Origin: Heligmosomoides polygyrus polygyrus
Taxonomy: Eukaryota; Nematoda; Chromadorea; Rhabditida; Heligmosomidae
Assembly (NCBI GenBank): GCA_947396885.1
Contig: OX377202.1
Location: forward strand, 72,326,643-72,390,642
Direction: 5' to 3'
DNA length: 64,000 nt
How positions within the stretch are numbered: position 1 is the stretch's first letter; each line of letters starts with the position of its first letter. Made by a program: the position numbers and the translations under genes. Positions 1-9,714 of this stretch are shown here, piece after piece. Under the pieces are notes generated by a model. The model saw only the letters and a program-made list of their open reading frames with translations. It was not told the origin of the DNA and made no database searches.

Positions 1-640
1 ACACACTATCGCAGTGAAACTGACTTTGTATACACTTTCTAACACTTGATGTGAAGTTTTGATGCAGGTCTAAATATCACTGGCCGCGGAAGTCACCCAA
101 TTGCAACGTCTTCTGCCGCGCTATTCGTCGCGTCCGCGGCGACCATTCGTACATAATGTCCCGCAGCCGAGCTCAACGCGCCATACTTGCGAGCCATCGT
201 CGATGCCTTCCTGAAGCGTCTCAAAGCCTGTATCGACGCCGATGGAGATATATTCGAATCTCAATGTTGTGTATAGTCTAAATAAACTAACAAACATTAT
301 CACATCATTGGTTTCTCGGAAGAGCTGCATTTTCGTTTTCGACGATTTGAATAACTTGTCGCCATAATTTTCGATCATCCTCTATTTTACTGATGTTATC
401 TGTTTTGCCTGCTAGAGGAAAGCCGTTCTCGGTGCAAATGTTGTAACGGTATCCTCCCTTGCTCGATTGGTCTCTTTTAGGTTTCCTTCTGCGGACTAAG
501 AACCCGAGAACTGAACCTACCTCAACTCTATTGGTGTAGTTATTTCTATATGATGATGCCTATTTATTGTGCTTCGTTATGTCGTGGAATCGTTTAAGGG
601 CGACCACCACCAACGAGGATAGCACTAGTGGCCGGATTCA
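1..640. other. Anonymous sequence, no gene recognised
   Basis: Short open frames only, with no recognisable domain, no convincing start-to-splice structure and no repeat that I can match elsewhere in the window. Confidence 0.5.
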
Positions 641-641
641 A

Positions 642-661
642 GAACGTTCCCGGGAACGTTC
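642..661. repeat. 20-bp perfect palindrome
   Basis: The sequence GAACGTTCCCGGGAACGTTC reads the same on both strands. It could be a heat-shock-factor-like site (inverted GAA/TTC modules) or one end of a decayed inverted-repeat element. No partner copy was found in the window. Confidence 0.6.
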
Positions 662-1842
662 CTGGCTTCCTACGGGAAGCGACCTCGTAGGGAGTTTGAA
701 ATGATTATTCGTGAAACGAATATGAACATGAAAAGCAACCGCGTACCAGGAGGCCGAGAAGGGAATCGAGCGATAGCGGGAGGATGTCGCTTACCTTCCT
801 GCTGCCGTCGCGACATGAATACGGCTACGAAAGTGCAAAAATGCTGCACGATAGGTGAGGTGAAACACATTTTTAGAGTACCTCCCTCAACTAGGAGTTA
901 TGGAAACCTCTACCAAATGGAAATCAATGCAGGCGTATTTTGCTTATTCGGAGTGTTGCCGCTTACTTATTGTGTTTTTCTTCGATTGTATATTGATAAA
1001 TTTGGCCACTCCAACTAGGATTCCACACAAGAGATAGAGAGCACTATTTAATTTTTACATACCTACATACCTACGTACCTGGAACTGCACGTCGCCTACG
1101 CTTAAAGAGGTTCAGTGTTTTCAAGCTCATGCGTGGACCTCACCAGCGCGGAATAAATTACCGAATTTCGCGCTACTTGTGGAGCTGCCATAGAGCACAC
1201 GCCGCCGTCAGGACTAGGGGAGGCATTCCCTCCTAGTTGTGGATTGAGAAGTTAACGGTAGGGCCGCACGTTGCGCTTTCGGCGGCGTAGTTCGGGTTAA
1301 GATGGGTGTAGAAAAATAAACATGTCAGTCGTTAGCTTGGTGTTTAAGCGAATCAAGCCTTCCGACCCTTGGATTTGTCCAAGGATCGGAGGAGTGCAAT
1401 TTATGCCGTAAGGCAACCAAGGAAGCTATCAGGCAGAGCAAGTGGATAGTATGGTGGAGCGGAGGACCTCCTGGTCACCCTAAGTGGAGGTGGTCACCGA
1501 AATGCTATTAGTAAGTTGATGTATTTTTGAAACAGTCAAACTACAGTCCTAAGACAATCAACACTACAAGCGCGATCTATAAGCACACCGCTCCTTCCTT
1601 GCCGTTGTCCACCCCGGAGTACGACACTATGGTAGGTAAACGGAATAAGAAAAGTCTCCGTCACAGTAGCGCACCAATGCATTCCTCTCAACACGCAAGC
1701 TGCGATGGAACTGAACTACCTCCGCCAGGACACACAATTGCAACACGAGCTGACACTACTTCTCTGAGCGTTCGACAGTACATACAGGGTACCGTACGTG
1801 GATCTATGGCAACTAAAACCAGATCGGAATAGATAACGAGCT
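662..1842. other. Anonymous sequence
   Basis: No coding region or repeat is supported. A short run of TACATACCTAC-like units lies near 1060-1080. Confidence 0.5.
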
Positions 1843-2020
1843 CCATCCATGCTGCTCGTTTGAAAACTGCCTTCGTCGCCCAGGGGAGTCTGCAGTTGGG
1901 TTCTGCGCTCTTCGGGCGCAGAGCCAGGCTAGGGAGGGAACTCCGGGGAAGGTCCATCCATGCTGCTCGTGTGGAAACTGCTTCTGCCGCCCAGGGCAGT
2001 TCGCAGCTGGATTCTGCAGA
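1843..2020. repeat. Two-copy tandem repeat, period 111 bp
   Basis: CCATCCATGCTGCTCGT recurs at 1843 and 1954, followed both times by related text (AAACTGC, then CGCCCAGGG). The second unit is shorter and diverged. The first unit ends in a small GC hairpin (GCGCTCTTCGGGCGC). Confidence 0.7.
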
Positions 2021-2024
2021 AGCG

Positions 2025-2200
2025 CATAAAGCTGGAAAAATGCTTACAGAACACCAGAAAATTGTGTAGACGTCAAAACCCCTCAAATCTCAACCATTCA
2101 GCTGAGAAGCGAAAATCCAGAGATACAGGGGGACCGAACCCCCGACCTTCGCATCAAGCAACGCCGCAACCATTGCGCCACGATCCGCCTTCCAGAACGC
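2025..2200 (-). mobile_element. tRNA-derived SINE, family 1, copy 1
   Basis: On the minus strand a pol III A-box-like motif (GTGGCGCAATGG) is followed by a B-box-like GGGTTCGGTCCCC. A shared tail comes next, with TGGTTGAGATTTGAGGGG, then TTTTGACGTCTACACAAT, then CATTTTTCCAGC. The same tail occurs at 4500-4570, 5335-5400 and 6770-6845, so this is a dispersed family and not a tRNA gene. Confidence 0.75.
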
Positions 2201-2899
2201 CACCGAAGGCGTACAATAGACCGATGCGCATCCATTGAACGCCCATTTGGGCGCTGACGCAGCCCACGTGTGCGGCGCATCGAAAAAGTGTGCTCCAGTT
2301 CCGACGCGCTTATGTCATGCATCTACTCCGATCTGGTTCTAGTGGTTTTAGCAATGCGCGTACGATACTCGCGCTCGAGTCAACGGTTCGCGGGTGCTGT
2401 TTGTTCGTAGGCGCCCTTTGTGCGCATGCCTTCAGGATTGTCTGTCTCTACGGGCGACTGACTGTGCGACGTGTGCTCGAGAGTTGTGATCAGTTTATTC
2501 AGGACCCTTTCAAACCTCTTTTTCACAAATAGGCCACTGCTACCACAAAAAATTCATTCGTGATCCAGTGATCAGAATCATTAGAATCATTTTTATTGCG
2601 CTAGGAGCATCAATCACTTGGGTCCGAAATAGCATGATGCTTGATTTTCACCGCCGCCACCTCCTACATTCCCGGCGTAGTTTGATGATTGGTAAGTTTG
2701 AGCTGGCTTTTGTGGAGCTGAAATCGAGAGCTTTTAGAAAGACCCTACAGATTCAACTTTTGACCACTTCAAACACACAAGCTCCCTCTGTAACTCATTG
2801 TGATATAAATCTAATAGATTTTAAACCGATCTGGGCGCTTGTGGCCCTCTAGAAGTCTGCGTGAACGCTTCCATAGCTTAAGAGATGAAAAAGACTTGC
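2201..2899. other. Anonymous sequence
   Basis: No convincing gene. It contains the putative intron side of the glycine-rich exon candidate at 2900-3050. Confidence 0.4.
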
Positions 2900-3050
2900 C
2901 TGACCCTCCTCCTCCTCCTCCTCCTCCACCACCACCTGTCGAGTAGTAGTTTCCTGCCCACTCTTCCCTTGCGTAGCTTGATCCGGCAGTTCCGCTTCCC
3001 ATGTAGCCCGAGTAACCTCCAGCGCCCATGTAACACGATTTATCGCCCAT
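2900..3050 (-). CDS. Candidate first exon of a Gly/Tyr-rich protein
   Basis: From an ATG at 3050 (minus strand) the frame reads MGDKSCYMGAGGYSGYMGSG and ends in an unbroken run of eleven glycines. It then meets CAG|GCAAGT, a good match to the rarer GC-AG class of splice donor. Low-complexity Gly/Tyr segments are common in RNA-binding and structural proteins, but no family is recognisable. The glycine run comes from a GGA/GGT triplet repeat, so the frame may be a by-product of a microsatellite. No second exon was identified. The start was chosen because the frame upstream of this ATG loses the Gly/Tyr character. Confidence 0.28.
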
Positions 3051-4200
3051 TGGTGTTGTAGCAGTGCGAAGTGGAGACAAGAGAATGGAAATGCACACCG
3101 CGCTATTCCGCTTTTATATGACGCCTTTGTTTTCTCCAATGGCGGAATGATCTTCAATTCGGATAAAGCGAAGGCAAAAGCGGTGGTATTTCAGTCAGCG
3201 CAGACAGTCTGCAAAAGGAGTAAACATAATGCAAAAACGACACGAAGCGCTAGGGGGTGTCTGCATGTAAGGCAACCCTATACGACGGTATGTATCGCAC
3301 GAAATTGGATATTTCACACAGCGCTGGCGTGTTATACCCGAGTGTTGGACTGAGCTAGACCACTTGTGATGTAATTGGGCATTCATGTGTTTTTAACCAA
3401 GGAGGTTGACCATTTAATAAAACGTGACCTCCGAGCCACTTTGAGCCGCAAAACAGCATCCAGGAGGAGTTGCGGCTAAACGCCTTCCTAAATTGCGTCG
3501 CCAATCCACTCAACCATATTGGAACTTCGCTCCCCAACGAGAACATAGTCTGTGCTTTCTTTACAAAAGTGAATTAGTTATGACCCAACTGATCGGTCGC
3601 TAACATGCGGGTTTTTTCGTTTATTTGCGTCGCTGTAGGGCATCGAAAGCCATTTGCGATATGGTTGACGGCGCTCTCAGGCAGTGTCTCTCCAAGAGAA
3701 TTGCGAGACAGCTCTGACTAGCAGGAATGTCATTATGAAGCGATTAGCAAGGAGTCTGCAAATTTGTTTAACTGATATTGTCGTGAATTTCGATAGACGA
3801 TTGATAGATAGACGTTGTAGGGACAGCGGCAGAAAACACCATATGTGCCCTACTAACCGCGAGTTTGAGTGGCTTTTTTCGAATTCAGCCATCGCCCTCA
3901 TCAGAGTCTGAATACAATAAAGAGCTCGAGAGATAACTCTTCTTACTACCATTCCAAGTCACAACAGTTTTAAGAAAGAATGCGGGACTGAAACGAAGTG
4001 CAGTAAGGCGATTCAACAAATGCTATGGAACCCGTCGGAAGACTGCTAACTCGTAAGTCACCCGGTTGGATGAAACCCGGTGCAATCCTAGCTGGAGGAG
4101 GCCACTCACAGGTCAATTGCTTTCCTTTCCTCTGCCCACCTCACCTTAAAATTACTTGAGAACCCTTATGTCACGAGGCAGCTTCTGGCCTCTTGTGGAG
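3051..4200. other. Anonymous sequence
   Basis: No gene, tRNA or repeat could be supported on either strand. Confidence 0.5.
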
Positions 4201-4394
4201 ACTCACAAGGGAAGGGTCTGAAGCGTATGTCTGAACGGGGGGAGCGAGTCATATAGGGAGAATCCTCACCCCTCAATTGGTTTGAAAAATTGTTTATTTT
4301 TTGCCAAGTCGCTTAACCCAAGGAGTAGGGGGTCACAATGGGATACGTCGCAGCACGCGTTTGGGGGACTTGTACGCCCGCGATGCCTCTACGG

Positions 4395-4570
4395 CCAGTG
4401 GCTCGAAGCGCAGGTGGGTAGAGTGTTGACTTGTGCGAGAGAGGCCAGCGGTTTGGTTCCTCTGCCCTGCTGCACTTTTGCATTTCAACTGATTGGTTGA
4501 GAATTGGGGGATTCTGACGTCTATACCATTCTCAGACGTTTTCTGCACATTTTTGCAGCTGTGCGCTGTG
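4395..4570 (+). mobile_element. tRNA-derived SINE, family 1, copy 2
   Basis: The A-box-like GGTGGGTAGAGTG and B-box-like GGTTTGGTTCC precede the family tail (GATTGGTTGAG, then GACGTCTA, then CGTTTTCTGCACATTTTTGC). It lies inside the left arm of the 4201-5696 inverted repeat. Confidence 0.7.
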
Positions 4571-4574
4571 GTAT

Positions 4575-4982
4575 TCAACATGGTGAAAAATGTTCAGCAC
4601 CAGTGCTACACAGGTACAAAGTGCCTGTGTAGTGAATCGCGGTGTCTTCCTCCATGGTTATGAGCACGCAATCGAAATCCAATTGAAGACGTACCCTTTC
4701 CTCCGAAACAAGAGTTCCACCCGAAAACGTTATCATATGCCCACTGTTTGCTTGCCTCCCCACGTCCATCAGTTCATCTTGCGGATCCCAATCTTCCTCT
4801 TCTTCTTCCACCACTTCCATCTGTTCGTCTTCGTCAACTTCAAGTTGACGTGCTTCGAAGTCCTTGAGTATGCTAGCCATCGGTCCGGCCAGCTTGATTT
4901 CTTCCATCGAAGATTCCTTGTCTAAAGGTGGCCCACACTTCAGCGTGAGCAGATGGATCGCTACTCGGGCATCGGCGGACAT
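4575..4982 (-). CDS. Acidic reading frame between inverted arms
   Basis: A 135-residue frame starts at an ATG at 4982 (minus). Residues ~25-75 are rich in Glu/Asp (EDEQMEVVEEEEEDWDP). The N-terminal third (MSADARVAIHLLTLKCGPPL) has ordinary protein composition. Upstream lies TTTTCTAG, a passable acceptor, so the frame may be an internal or first exon. The last ~25 residues run into the inverted arm and are unlikely to be original coding sequence. No family is recognised. One reading is a host exon captured between the arms of a foldback element; another is chance openness. The acidic run overlaps a TCT-rich stretch on the plus strand. Confidence 0.3.
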   Translation of the reverse strand: MSADARVAIHLLTLKCGPPLDKESSMEEIKLAGPMASILKDFEARQLEVDEDEQMEVVEEEEEDWDPQDELMDVGRQANSGHMITFSGGTLVSEERVRLQLDFDCVLITMEEDTAIHYTGTLYLCSTGAEHFSPC

Positions 4983-5329
4983 TGTTGGTGTTAGGTCCTA
5001 GAAAACTTTCAGCAGACTGATCTCCTGATTTCCAGGTGACAGGCAGACATGAGGGAAAGAGTGTATCGATGCTGTTTAGCTTAATTTGCGGGATCCGCAC
5101 ACCTTCTTTCTCGTTTCAACCACCTCCGACGTCACAACGTGGTCTCCTTTGAAAATCCGAGCAGGATGGTTTTTCCCGAAACCTTTAGTCCATGTATGGA
5201 AACAGACTATGAGGAGCCTGTAGCCTTTATACGTCAACCGTAAGATGTCCAGTGATGCTTCATGCACTTTGTACCTGTGTATCACTGGTGTTGAACATCT
5301 ATACATCACCATGTTGAATACGACAATGT

Positions 5330-5500
5330 ACCGCTGGAAAAATGCGCAGAAAACGTCTGAAAATGGAATGGACGTCAGAATCCCCTTAATCTCTACCAAT
5401 TAGCTGAAATGCAGAAGTGCAGCAACGTAGAGGAGCCAAACCCCCGACTTCTCTCGCATGATTCAACCCTCTACCCACATGCGCTCCGATCCACTGGCTG
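5330..5500 (-). mobile_element. tRNA-derived SINE, family 1, copy 3
   Basis: This is the reverse-orientation partner of the 4395-4570 copy, with the same A/B-box-like head and tail within the right inverted arm. On the minus strand the B-box-like GGGGGTTTGGCTCC is followed by the family tail. Confidence 0.7.
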
Positions 5501-5696
5501 CGGAAACATCGCGGGCGAGCAAGACCCCCAAACGCGTGCTGCGCCGTATCCCATTGTGACCCCTTACTTGGGTTTAAGACTTGGCAAGAAATAAACACAT
5601 TTTTCAAACCAACTGAGGGATGAGGATTCTCCCTATATGACTCGCTCCTCCCGTTCAGACATACGCTTCAGACCATTCCCTTGTCAGGGCATGTTG

Positions 5697-6579
5697 CCAC
5701 GCGGTCCACCGAACTATGTAGGACACCTGAAACTCTTCCTTCCGATGCCGGCTCCGCCTTCAGGACCACGTCCCAATCCAATCCGCATCTTTCAGCATAC
5801 ACGATCGCTTATACTGTGTGAGTGTTTTCTTTCAGAAAAAGAAGTAAAATAAAATCAATTTCCGGTGAGGTCGAGTTATGGGGAATCAAATCCTCCTGAT
5901 ATTCCGTGTGCTCGTCAACTGTTTAATGTGCCGGTAGCCGGAGTTAATCAAATTTGTTCTAGGTTTTGTTTAATTCTATTGCATTTTTCATCTTTCTCCC
6001 CTTCCCCCTTCAACAATGTAGGAATGCTGTTTTGGCATCCATTCGACCATATCTGGACTAGAGGACATAACGTGGATGTACTTTGCTTTGCGTGACGTCT
6101 TATTCTTAGCATGATTCTTATGAGCATATCAGATGGACCCCTCGATCGACTCAACCTGCACCCAATTCACCTACCACAAGAGCAGACATAATCTTTTAGG
6201 ACAATCCCTAAGTATTCGGCCAATCCGACACTCATTTTAAGCTCGAAGATCGCCAGGCAGTCGCTCCAATCCAGCAACTTACGATCCCTATTAAAGTTTA
6301 GTAAGTAGGCAACTTACCAATTCTTGATATTGGTTCAACGTCACCATGCAAGTGAGCATTATTCATCGACATAAAGCTCCGATAAAAGAGCATCAGGAAA
6401 TCTGGTTTTCTGGTAAACATTCTAAATTCTGACTGCGTACGGCACTTGAGTTCTCGGGCAAGAGTAAACCAACCGGCCAAATACCCAGTTGGGAAGGGGT
6501 CACCATGTAGGACAGTTCTACACAATGGTTTGTGCTGTACGAAGCTCAATTTTTTTACAGCCCCTGTGTGTAACACGAT
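5697..6579. other. Anonymous sequence
   Basis: No gene or repeat is supported in this stretch. Confidence 0.5.
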
Positions 6580-6645
6580 TCGGGTGCACACATCCCCATA
6601 TGGTTACCGTATACCGATTAGCGATGGAGCGCGGAAACTGTGCGC
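6580..6645 (+). repeat. Fragment of dispersed repeat R-B
   Basis: ACACATCCCCATATGGTTACCGTA with following text matches, in reverse orientation, positions 15600-15690. It lies directly upstream of a family-1 SINE. Confidence 0.5.
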
Positions 6646-6679
6646 TGAGGTCTCTTGTAGCGCTGCGGCCTTTTGTATG

Positions 6680-6850
6680 CCGACTCGGGGCCCAGCGGAT
6701 AGGAATGTTGCTTAATGCGAGAGAGGTTGGGGATTCGGTTCCCTTGCGTTGCGGCATTTTTGCATTTCAACTGACTGGTTGAGATTTGAGGGGTTTTGAC
6801 GTCTACACAATTTCCATGCGTTTTCTGCGCATTTTTCCAGCTGTTGCGTT
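6680..6850 (+). mobile_element. tRNA-derived SINE, family 1, copy 4
   Basis: The B-box-like GGGGATTCGGTTCCC is followed by CTGGTTGAGATTTGAGGGG, GACGTCTACACAATT and GCGTTTTCTGCGCATTTTTC. It is the cleanest copy of the shared tail in the window and in the same orientation as copy 2. Confidence 0.75.
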
Positions 6851-7083
6851 TGTGCACTGGAAGAGCGGAGAACCCAGCTGCGGGCTCCCCCTTAGCAACG
6901 AAAGCACTTAATTATAAAAATCAACCAGAATTTGCTACCATCGTACTCCTGTCGGACTGGGGCACGTTTGCTGCGCTCCTGTGGCACAGTCATGCTACTC
7001 ATAGCGGATTGCGCCAGACAGCTACTTTTCGGAAGGGGGGGGGGGGGGCAGACATAACTCCAACGCTGCGCGAACCCGTCTAA

Positions 7084-7248
7084 GGCCCCTGTTATACTCC
7101 CGCGGGCATAGTATAACACCCCTCTTGTCGTCTGCCGGCGGTGATCTCGGACGGCGGGCGTGGCGGGCCGCGACGAGTGGCCCGGCGCGGGGTCCTGACG
7201 CGATTTCCGCCCATCCGCGGAAGCTCCCGCGGGAGTATAACAGGGGCC
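7084..7248. mobile_element. 165-bp MITE with TAA target duplication
   Basis: The terminal inverted repeat GGCCCCTGTTATACTCCCGC begins at 7084, and its reverse complement ends at 7248. TAA flanks both ends (7081-7083 and 7249-7251). A 3-bp TWA-type duplication and GG-starting termini fit the PIF/Harbinger superfamily. It is GC-rich and has no coding capacity. Confidence 0.8.
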
Positions 7249-7251
7249 TAA

Positions 7252-7625
7252 AGGCCCCCGCAGACTTCTGCGGCGTTGCCGCTGCCCTATGCTTAACCAT
7301 AGGGCAGGGACGCAGAGCTCGCCGCCAGCGGCACCGGCGGCGTCGCTGGCGGAAATGACTTGAATCATTCCACCCGGCGGCGCCGCTCCAGCGTCTGTCT
7401 GTCTGCGCTCTGCGCTCTGCCCTTTCGCGGCGGGATCCAGAGCGGAGACAGACGCGATCGTCATCGGGGCGCGTTATTGTTAAGCACCAGTCGGTCCCGA
7501 CTAGAAACAGTACAGTACCTCGCCGTCACCGCTCCCACTGATGATGAGTCAAGCCGCTGAGCGGCGCCGCTCAGCGATTTCGCCGTCCGCCGCCCGCCGC
7601 TCGCCGCAGAAGTCTGCGGGGGCCT
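7252..7625. mobile_element. 374-bp MITE adjoining the 165-bp MITE
   Basis: The terminal inverted repeat AGGCCCCCGCAGACTTCTGC starts at 7252 and its complement ends at 7625. TAA precedes it (7249-7251, shared with the left neighbour) and follows it (7626-7628). The interior is very GC-rich with self-complementary blocks, for example CGCTGAGCGGCGCCGCTCAGCG near 7555-7577. It is probably PIF/Harbinger-like and non-autonomous. Confidence 0.8.
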
Positions 7626-7628
7626 TAA

Positions 7629-8463
7629 GGACACGGGTCAACCAGGCGAGCGGAAAGGCGAGAGCGCAGAGAAAGAGAGACCCGGCTACGACCCGACGGC
7701 TGCCGGCTGAATGAGCTGACTCAGCGCGCGCGTGGTAGTACTCGTATACTCTCGTTGCCTGCGTCTACACAACCACTAACAGTCGCGGAAACGTGCAGTG
7801 CAAGGAGACAATTTCAACAAAGAGAAAGAGATGCAACTTTCGTAGCTTACAGACGTTCCTAAATGTCACAATACAGACGTCTGGAAGCTACTTCGTTTTA
7901 GGTGGCACGACAGACATCGATTAGTGAAGGTACACAGGTCTAGCAAAACTAAAACTGTAAAAAGGAATTGTAGGAGACAAGATTTGGCTCGCATAATGCC
8001 AAGGGTCTCCAGAAAACACACACCTGCGGAAGGCAGGAATCAACAAACTAGGTAGTTCATCCTCATGACTTTTCTATAATTCGCTTTCCATAGAACATTT
8101 GCGTTTATGAACAGATGGTAATCCTGAAGGCCGATCGGGGAAATACTGACGACCAACTGCAGCGTCTGCCTCTGATCCTTAAGCTTCATCTTTTCTGAAA
8201 GCCTTTGCTTTTTTTACAAGCGGTAGTGGTGGAATATACTCATGCGTATACAGCATGAAGCAATGAATTTTAAGGTAAAACCTCTGAGAAAGGCCCGCGC
8301 TTCAAGACAAAAAGCAATCTGTGTTCACACAGCAGTCAGTGATTGATCTCCGAAGCGTTCTGCCATGTTTTGAGAAACAACGGGTTTGAAATCTTATTGA
8401 TCTACAAAAGGAAATGCGGTATAACCTATTCCAAGCTGCTCTACTTTGCGTGTAACGTTACCC
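7629..8463. other. Anonymous sequence, CpG-rich at the left
   Basis: No gene recognised. The first ~150 bp are unusually CG-rich for this window and may belong to the same class of GC-rich elements. Confidence 0.45.
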
Positions 8464-9261
8464 CTATGTCATACCTTCGCTCACCCCGAGCGAAGGCGAC
8501 GAACAGAGTGATGAGCGAAGTCTCTTCGCTAGCGTGAAGCTAGCGAACAGGCGCTCAGTTAATAGCGTTGCGTGCAGCTGCGTCGCCTGCGCTGCAGACG
8601 CTTCAAATCTCAGCTGATTAGAGCACTATTTTCTCGTCTTTTAATGCTCTTAGTTTTTACTGGTATTGAAGTGATTGTCGTTGTTCTCGCTTGCGTATAA
8701 ATTGGAATAATTATCTATTACTGAATGCATTATTTTCAGAACTATCGACGCAGCCCATAGCCGGCCAGCGTCCGTCTGGCCGGCTACGGGCTGCGTTGAT
8801 AGCTCTGAAATTAAGCATCACAACTAAGGTGAATCGAAGAGCGAACGAACGAAACCAATAAGCCAGAAAAACAATCGAGGAAGACGGAAATTCGGTCCGG
8901 AGTGGGAGGGCTAGAACACACCATTGCTGCAAATAAATTCCGGTTTCAAAAGGCAAATAGTACTGTGCTACATGGTGATCCCCCCGGACCCTATTTGCGC
9001 CGCGAGGAAATTAAAAATAATGAAAACGGGGGAGATTGATGGGGTAGCATCGCTACCGATGCTGGCCGACGCTCTGCTCAACTCAGCGACGCGGTCGCAT
9101 CGGTAGCGATGCCGTATCGCTCGAAGGTATGACACCCCGCTAGCGGTGACTCGGACAACTGCTACACGCGTCTGCCCCTCCACAACGCTTGATACGTTCC
9201 CTTCCCCAATTATGATAGTTGTCCATCGCCTTCGCTAGCGAAGAGCGATGGCATGACATAG
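8464..9261. mobile_element. Hairpin-rich TIR element, ~0.8 kb
   Basis: CTATGTCATACCTTCGCTC at 8464 is mirrored by the complement of GAGCGATGGCATGACATAG ending at 9261. A second, inner match (CGAAGGTATGACACC near 9121-9136) also pairs with the left end, so the right boundary is ambiguous. Subterminal self-complementary blocks (TTCGCTAGCG...CGCTAGCGAA) occur at both ends. No clear target duplication and no coding capacity were found. Confidence 0.55.
8734..8810. repeat. 77-bp near-perfect hairpin
   Basis: Arms of 35 bp (8734-8768 and 8776-8810) are complementary except for two positions, separated by a 7-nt loop CGTCCGT. ATT flanks both ends if the arm is trimmed by one base. It could be a tiny foldback element nested in the 8464-9261 element or a small-RNA precursor. 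Confidence 0.7.
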
Positions 9262-9704
9262 AACTTAAGCAACCAATCAAGCACACCAATGTAACGTTCA
9301 GGCGAGTTTACGGCGTGTACCAACCTGGCAACGCAGAAGGTCTCGGATCTCACCTTTGAGCCGGAACTCTGGTTGTGAGCATCTCTACCAATGTCCTTGG
9401 CGTGATGTTCTTTTTAAAAAGACAAAAAGTTAAGCCAATAGTTTGTCTCATCGCATCAACTTTTCTGTTGAGACAGATCGCCTAACCGACACTCTTCGTA
9501 TGCGAAATAACGGTCTACGAAGCGCAGTCCTCAAGCTGTCCTATTTCGCCTGCTATAGAGACTCTCTAACGCGGGAGTGTTCCGTTGTCTGGATTCTAGC
9601 GCAACGGTGGAATTATGCAGCGAGGCAGAAGAGCACGATTTCTAATTGAGAGGGCGCCGTCTGAAACCGTCTGATTGAAACCGCCATAACTTGTATCATG
9701 GTTG
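9262..9704. other. Anonymous sequence
   Basis: Nothing recognisable was found between the two TIR elements. Confidence 0.5.
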
Positions 9705-9714
9705 ACACGTGCCC

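Larger units (their letters stand above)
4201..5696. mobile_element. 1.5-kb inverted-repeat (foldback-like) structure
   Basis: Positions 4201-4640 reappear reversed at 5255-5696, with arms of about 440 bp. Matching blocks include GTCTGAAGCGTATGTCTGAA, GCGAGTCATATAGGGAG, CGCAGCACGCGTTTGGGGG and the family-1 SINE tail, plus ATTCAACATGGTGA and ACACAGGTACAAAGTGC at the inner tips. The central ~615 bp is unique. It is either one foldback element or two long repeats inserted head to head. No target-site duplication was identified. Confidence 0.7.

Noticed and set aside
6892..7464. 190-residue minus-strand open frame
   Set aside because: It spans the two GC-rich MITEs and reflects high GC content rather than coding.
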